DNA of 32,034 nt from DASSJT01 sp035691065 (GTDB lineage Bacteria; Actinomycetota; Actinomycetes; Actinomycetales; Dermatophilaceae): NCBI GenBank assembly GCA_035691065.1, contig DASSJT010000117.1, positions 1 to 32,034 of the forward strand, written 5' to 3'. Below the pieces are notes generated by a model. The model saw only the letters and a program-made list of their open reading frames with translations, did not search any database and was not told the origin of the DNA. Every line of letters begins with the position of its first letter. The stretch's first letter is position 1. Made by a program: the position numbers and the translations under genes. This document shows positions 30,588 through 32,034 of the stretch, one piece after another.

Positions 30588-32000
30588 GTGATCGGCAGTT
30601 ACCACACGTTCGACCTCGTCATCGCCGCCAATCGACTACCCGTCGACCGCGTGGTGTCCGAGGAGGGCACGATCGAGTGGCGACGCAGCCCCGGTGGCCT
30701 CGTGACCGCGATGGAGTCCGTCATGCGCGGGCGGGAGGGCGCGTGGATCGGCTGGGCGGGCGAGGCCGGCCAGCCGCCCGATCCCTTCAAGCAGGACGGC
30801 ATGGTGCTCTTCCCCGTGGGCCTTGACGTCCAAGAGGTCGCCGAGTACTACGAGGGGTTCAGCAACGACACGCTCTGGCCGATCTACCACGACGTGATCG
30901 TGCCTGCCTCGTTCCACCGGCAGTGGTGGCAGGCCTACGTCCGGGTCAACCGGCGCTTCGCGGAGATGGCGGCCGAGGTGGCGGCGCCACACGCAACGGT
31001 GTGGGTCCACGACTACCAGCTCCAGCTGGTGCCCAGGATGGTGCGCGAGCTGCGTCCTGACGTGCGGATCGGCTGGTTCAACCACATTCCGTTCCCGCCG
31101 GTCGAGCTCTTCGCCCAGCTTCCCTGGCGCCGCGCCCTGGTGGAGGGCCTGCTCGGCGCCGACTACCTGGGCTTCCAGCGCGTGGCCGACGCCCACAACT
31201 TCCTGCGGGCCTGCCGGCAGCTGCTGGCCCTTCCGACCAAGGGCGACACGGTCACGACGACCGGGAGCGACCGGCGGGTCGTGCGCGCCAGTGCGATCCC
31301 GATATCCATTGACTTCAAGGGCCTGTCCAAGCTCGCGACCTCGCCAGAGGTCGTCACGCGCTCATGGGAGATCCGCGAGTCGCTCGGCAGCCCCCGCACC
31401 CTGCTCCTCGGGGTCGACCGGCTCGACTACACCAAGGGCATCCGCCACCGGCTCAAGGCCTACGAGGAGCTGCTCCGAGACGGGGCCCTGGCACCCCCCG
31501 ATGTCACGCTCGTGCAGATCGCGACCCCCAGCCGAGAGCGTGTGGAGTCCTACCGGCAGCTGCGCACCGAGGTCGAGATGACGGTCGGGCGGATCAACGG
31601 CGAGTACGCCCCGATCGGCGCGCCCGCCGTCCATTACCTGCACCACGCCTACCCCCGGGAGGAGATGGCGGCGCTCTTCCTCGCGGCCGACGTGATGCTG
31701 GTGACCCCGCTGCGCGACGGCATGAACCTCGTCGCCAAGGAGTACGTCACGACGCGGCTCGACGGCGACGGTGTCCTCGTGCTGTCGGAGTTCGCCGGTG
31801 CCGCCGACGAGCTGCTCGAAGCGGTCCTGGTGAACCCGCACGACACGAGCGCGCTGCGCGACGCGATCGTGACCGCGGTCGAGATGAACCGCCACGAGCG
31901 CCGCTCGCGGATGGCGACGCTGCGGGCGGTCGTGCGCAGCAGCGACGTGCAGGGCTGGGCCGAGCGGTTCCTCGACGACCTCGCCGGCACCGAAGCCTGA
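30588..32000 (+). CDS. otsA: Trehalose-6-phosphate synthase
   Basis: A 470-residue GT20 glycosyltransferase that joins glucose from a nucleotide sugar to glucose-6-phosphate. Motifs are the N-terminal VIAANRLPVDR and RSPGGLVTAMESVM, then GWAGEAG, VWVHDYQLQLVPRMVR, GWFNHIPFPPVELF, and GFQRVADAHNFLRAC. The donor-site GVDRLDYTKGI and VTPLRDGMNLVAKEYV complete the set. The length fits OtsA without a fused phosphatase; an otsB gene may lie just beyond the window end, which cannot be seen. GTG 30588 is chosen because GGGAGG is 10 nt upstream and conserved sequence begins seven codons later. The upstream open frame is only the 12-bp repeat array. Confidence 0.93.
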   Translation: MIGSYHTFDLVIAANRLPVDRVVSEEGTIEWRRSPGGLVTAMESVMRGREGAWIGWAGEAGQPPDPFKQDGMVLFPVGLDVQEVAEYYEGFSNDTLWPIYHDVIVPASFHRQWWQAYVRVNRRFAEMAAEVAAPHATVWVHDYQLQLVPRMVRELRPDVRIGWFNHIPFPPVELFAQLPWRRALVEGLLGADYLGFQRVADAHNFLRACRQLLALPTKGDTVTTTGSDRRVVRASAIPISIDFKGLSKLATSPEVVTRSWEIRESLGSPRTLLLGVDRLDYTKGIRHRLKAYEELLRDGALAPPDVTLVQIATPSRERVESYRQLRTEVEMTVGRINGEYAPIGAPAVHYLHHAYPREEMAALFLAADVMLVTPLRDGMNLVAKEYVTTRLDGDGVLVLSEFAGAADELLEAVLVNPHDTSALRDAIVTAVEMNRHERRSRMATLRAVVRSSDVQGWAERFLDDLAGTEA

Positions 32001-32034
32001 ACGGCCGACGATGGCGCCGGTCCCTGTCGCGGTG

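Overview
The window is about 32 kb of a very G+C-rich chromosome. Gene content is typical of a soil or water actinobacterium: leaderless promoters, ModABC with a helix-turn-helix/TOBE regulator, PknB-type kinases, a LuxR-type regulator remnant and OtsA trehalose synthesis. The order Micrococcales, perhaps the Intrasporangiaceae, is my best guess from gene style only. No phage, transposase, CRISPR array or rRNA was seen. The only RNA gene I can support firmly is one tRNA-Thr(UGU).

Layout. 0.15-1.2 kb (-): NAD(P)-dependent extended SDR. 1.5-3.0 kb (+): uracil-DNA glycosylase coupled to an SGNH hydrolase. 3.2-4.3 kb (+): orphan polytopic membrane protein. 4.45-7.66 kb (+): a tightly overlapping molybdate operon (HTH-TOBE regulator, modA, modB, modC). 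7.7-9.7 kb (+): acyl-CoA dehydrogenase and a 3-hydroxyacyl-CoA dehydrogenase-like SDR, ending in two large related palindromes. 9.8-18.8 kb (-): SDR, MFS transporter, gabT, MalY/PatB-type lyase, exported S33 peptidase-like hydrolase, an NRAMP-related transporter and, coupled to it, a soluble PRC-barrel/MgtE-N protein. 19.0-20.0 kb (+): aldo/keto reductase. 20.1-20.9 kb: two decayed genes (cupin; LuxR-family ATPase regulator). 20.9-23.5 kb: slipin (-) and a membrane Ser/Thr kinase (+), divergent. 23.5-26.3 kb: an intact lipoprotein related to the N,N-dimethylformamidase large subunit (+) facing a truncated relative (-). 26.4-27.8 kb (-): glutamate decarboxylase. Then tRNA-Thr, a second multi-pass Ser/Thr kinase (-), a CBS-pair protein (-) and otsA (+).

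The genes form several small functional units: molybdate uptake with its own sensor; two steps of short or branched acyl-CoA oxidation; glutamate decarboxylase and GABA transaminase (both GABA-shunt enzymes, 13 kb apart); and a probable divalent-cation (Mg2+?) import pair.

The main unexplained signals lie in the DNA rather than in any single gene. (1) The octamer GTATGCCG occurs 24 times, 12 per strand, and is spelled with rare codons (ATA, TAT, GCA, GTA) inside genes in all frames. (2) Short 11-16 bp tandem repeats recur six times, mostly in leaders or at gene starts, including one inside the modA signal peptide. (3) A pair of 29-31 bp palindromes shares one core. (4) At least nine genes have a TAnnnT-type -10 box 6-7 nt before the start codon, which implies leaderless mRNAs.
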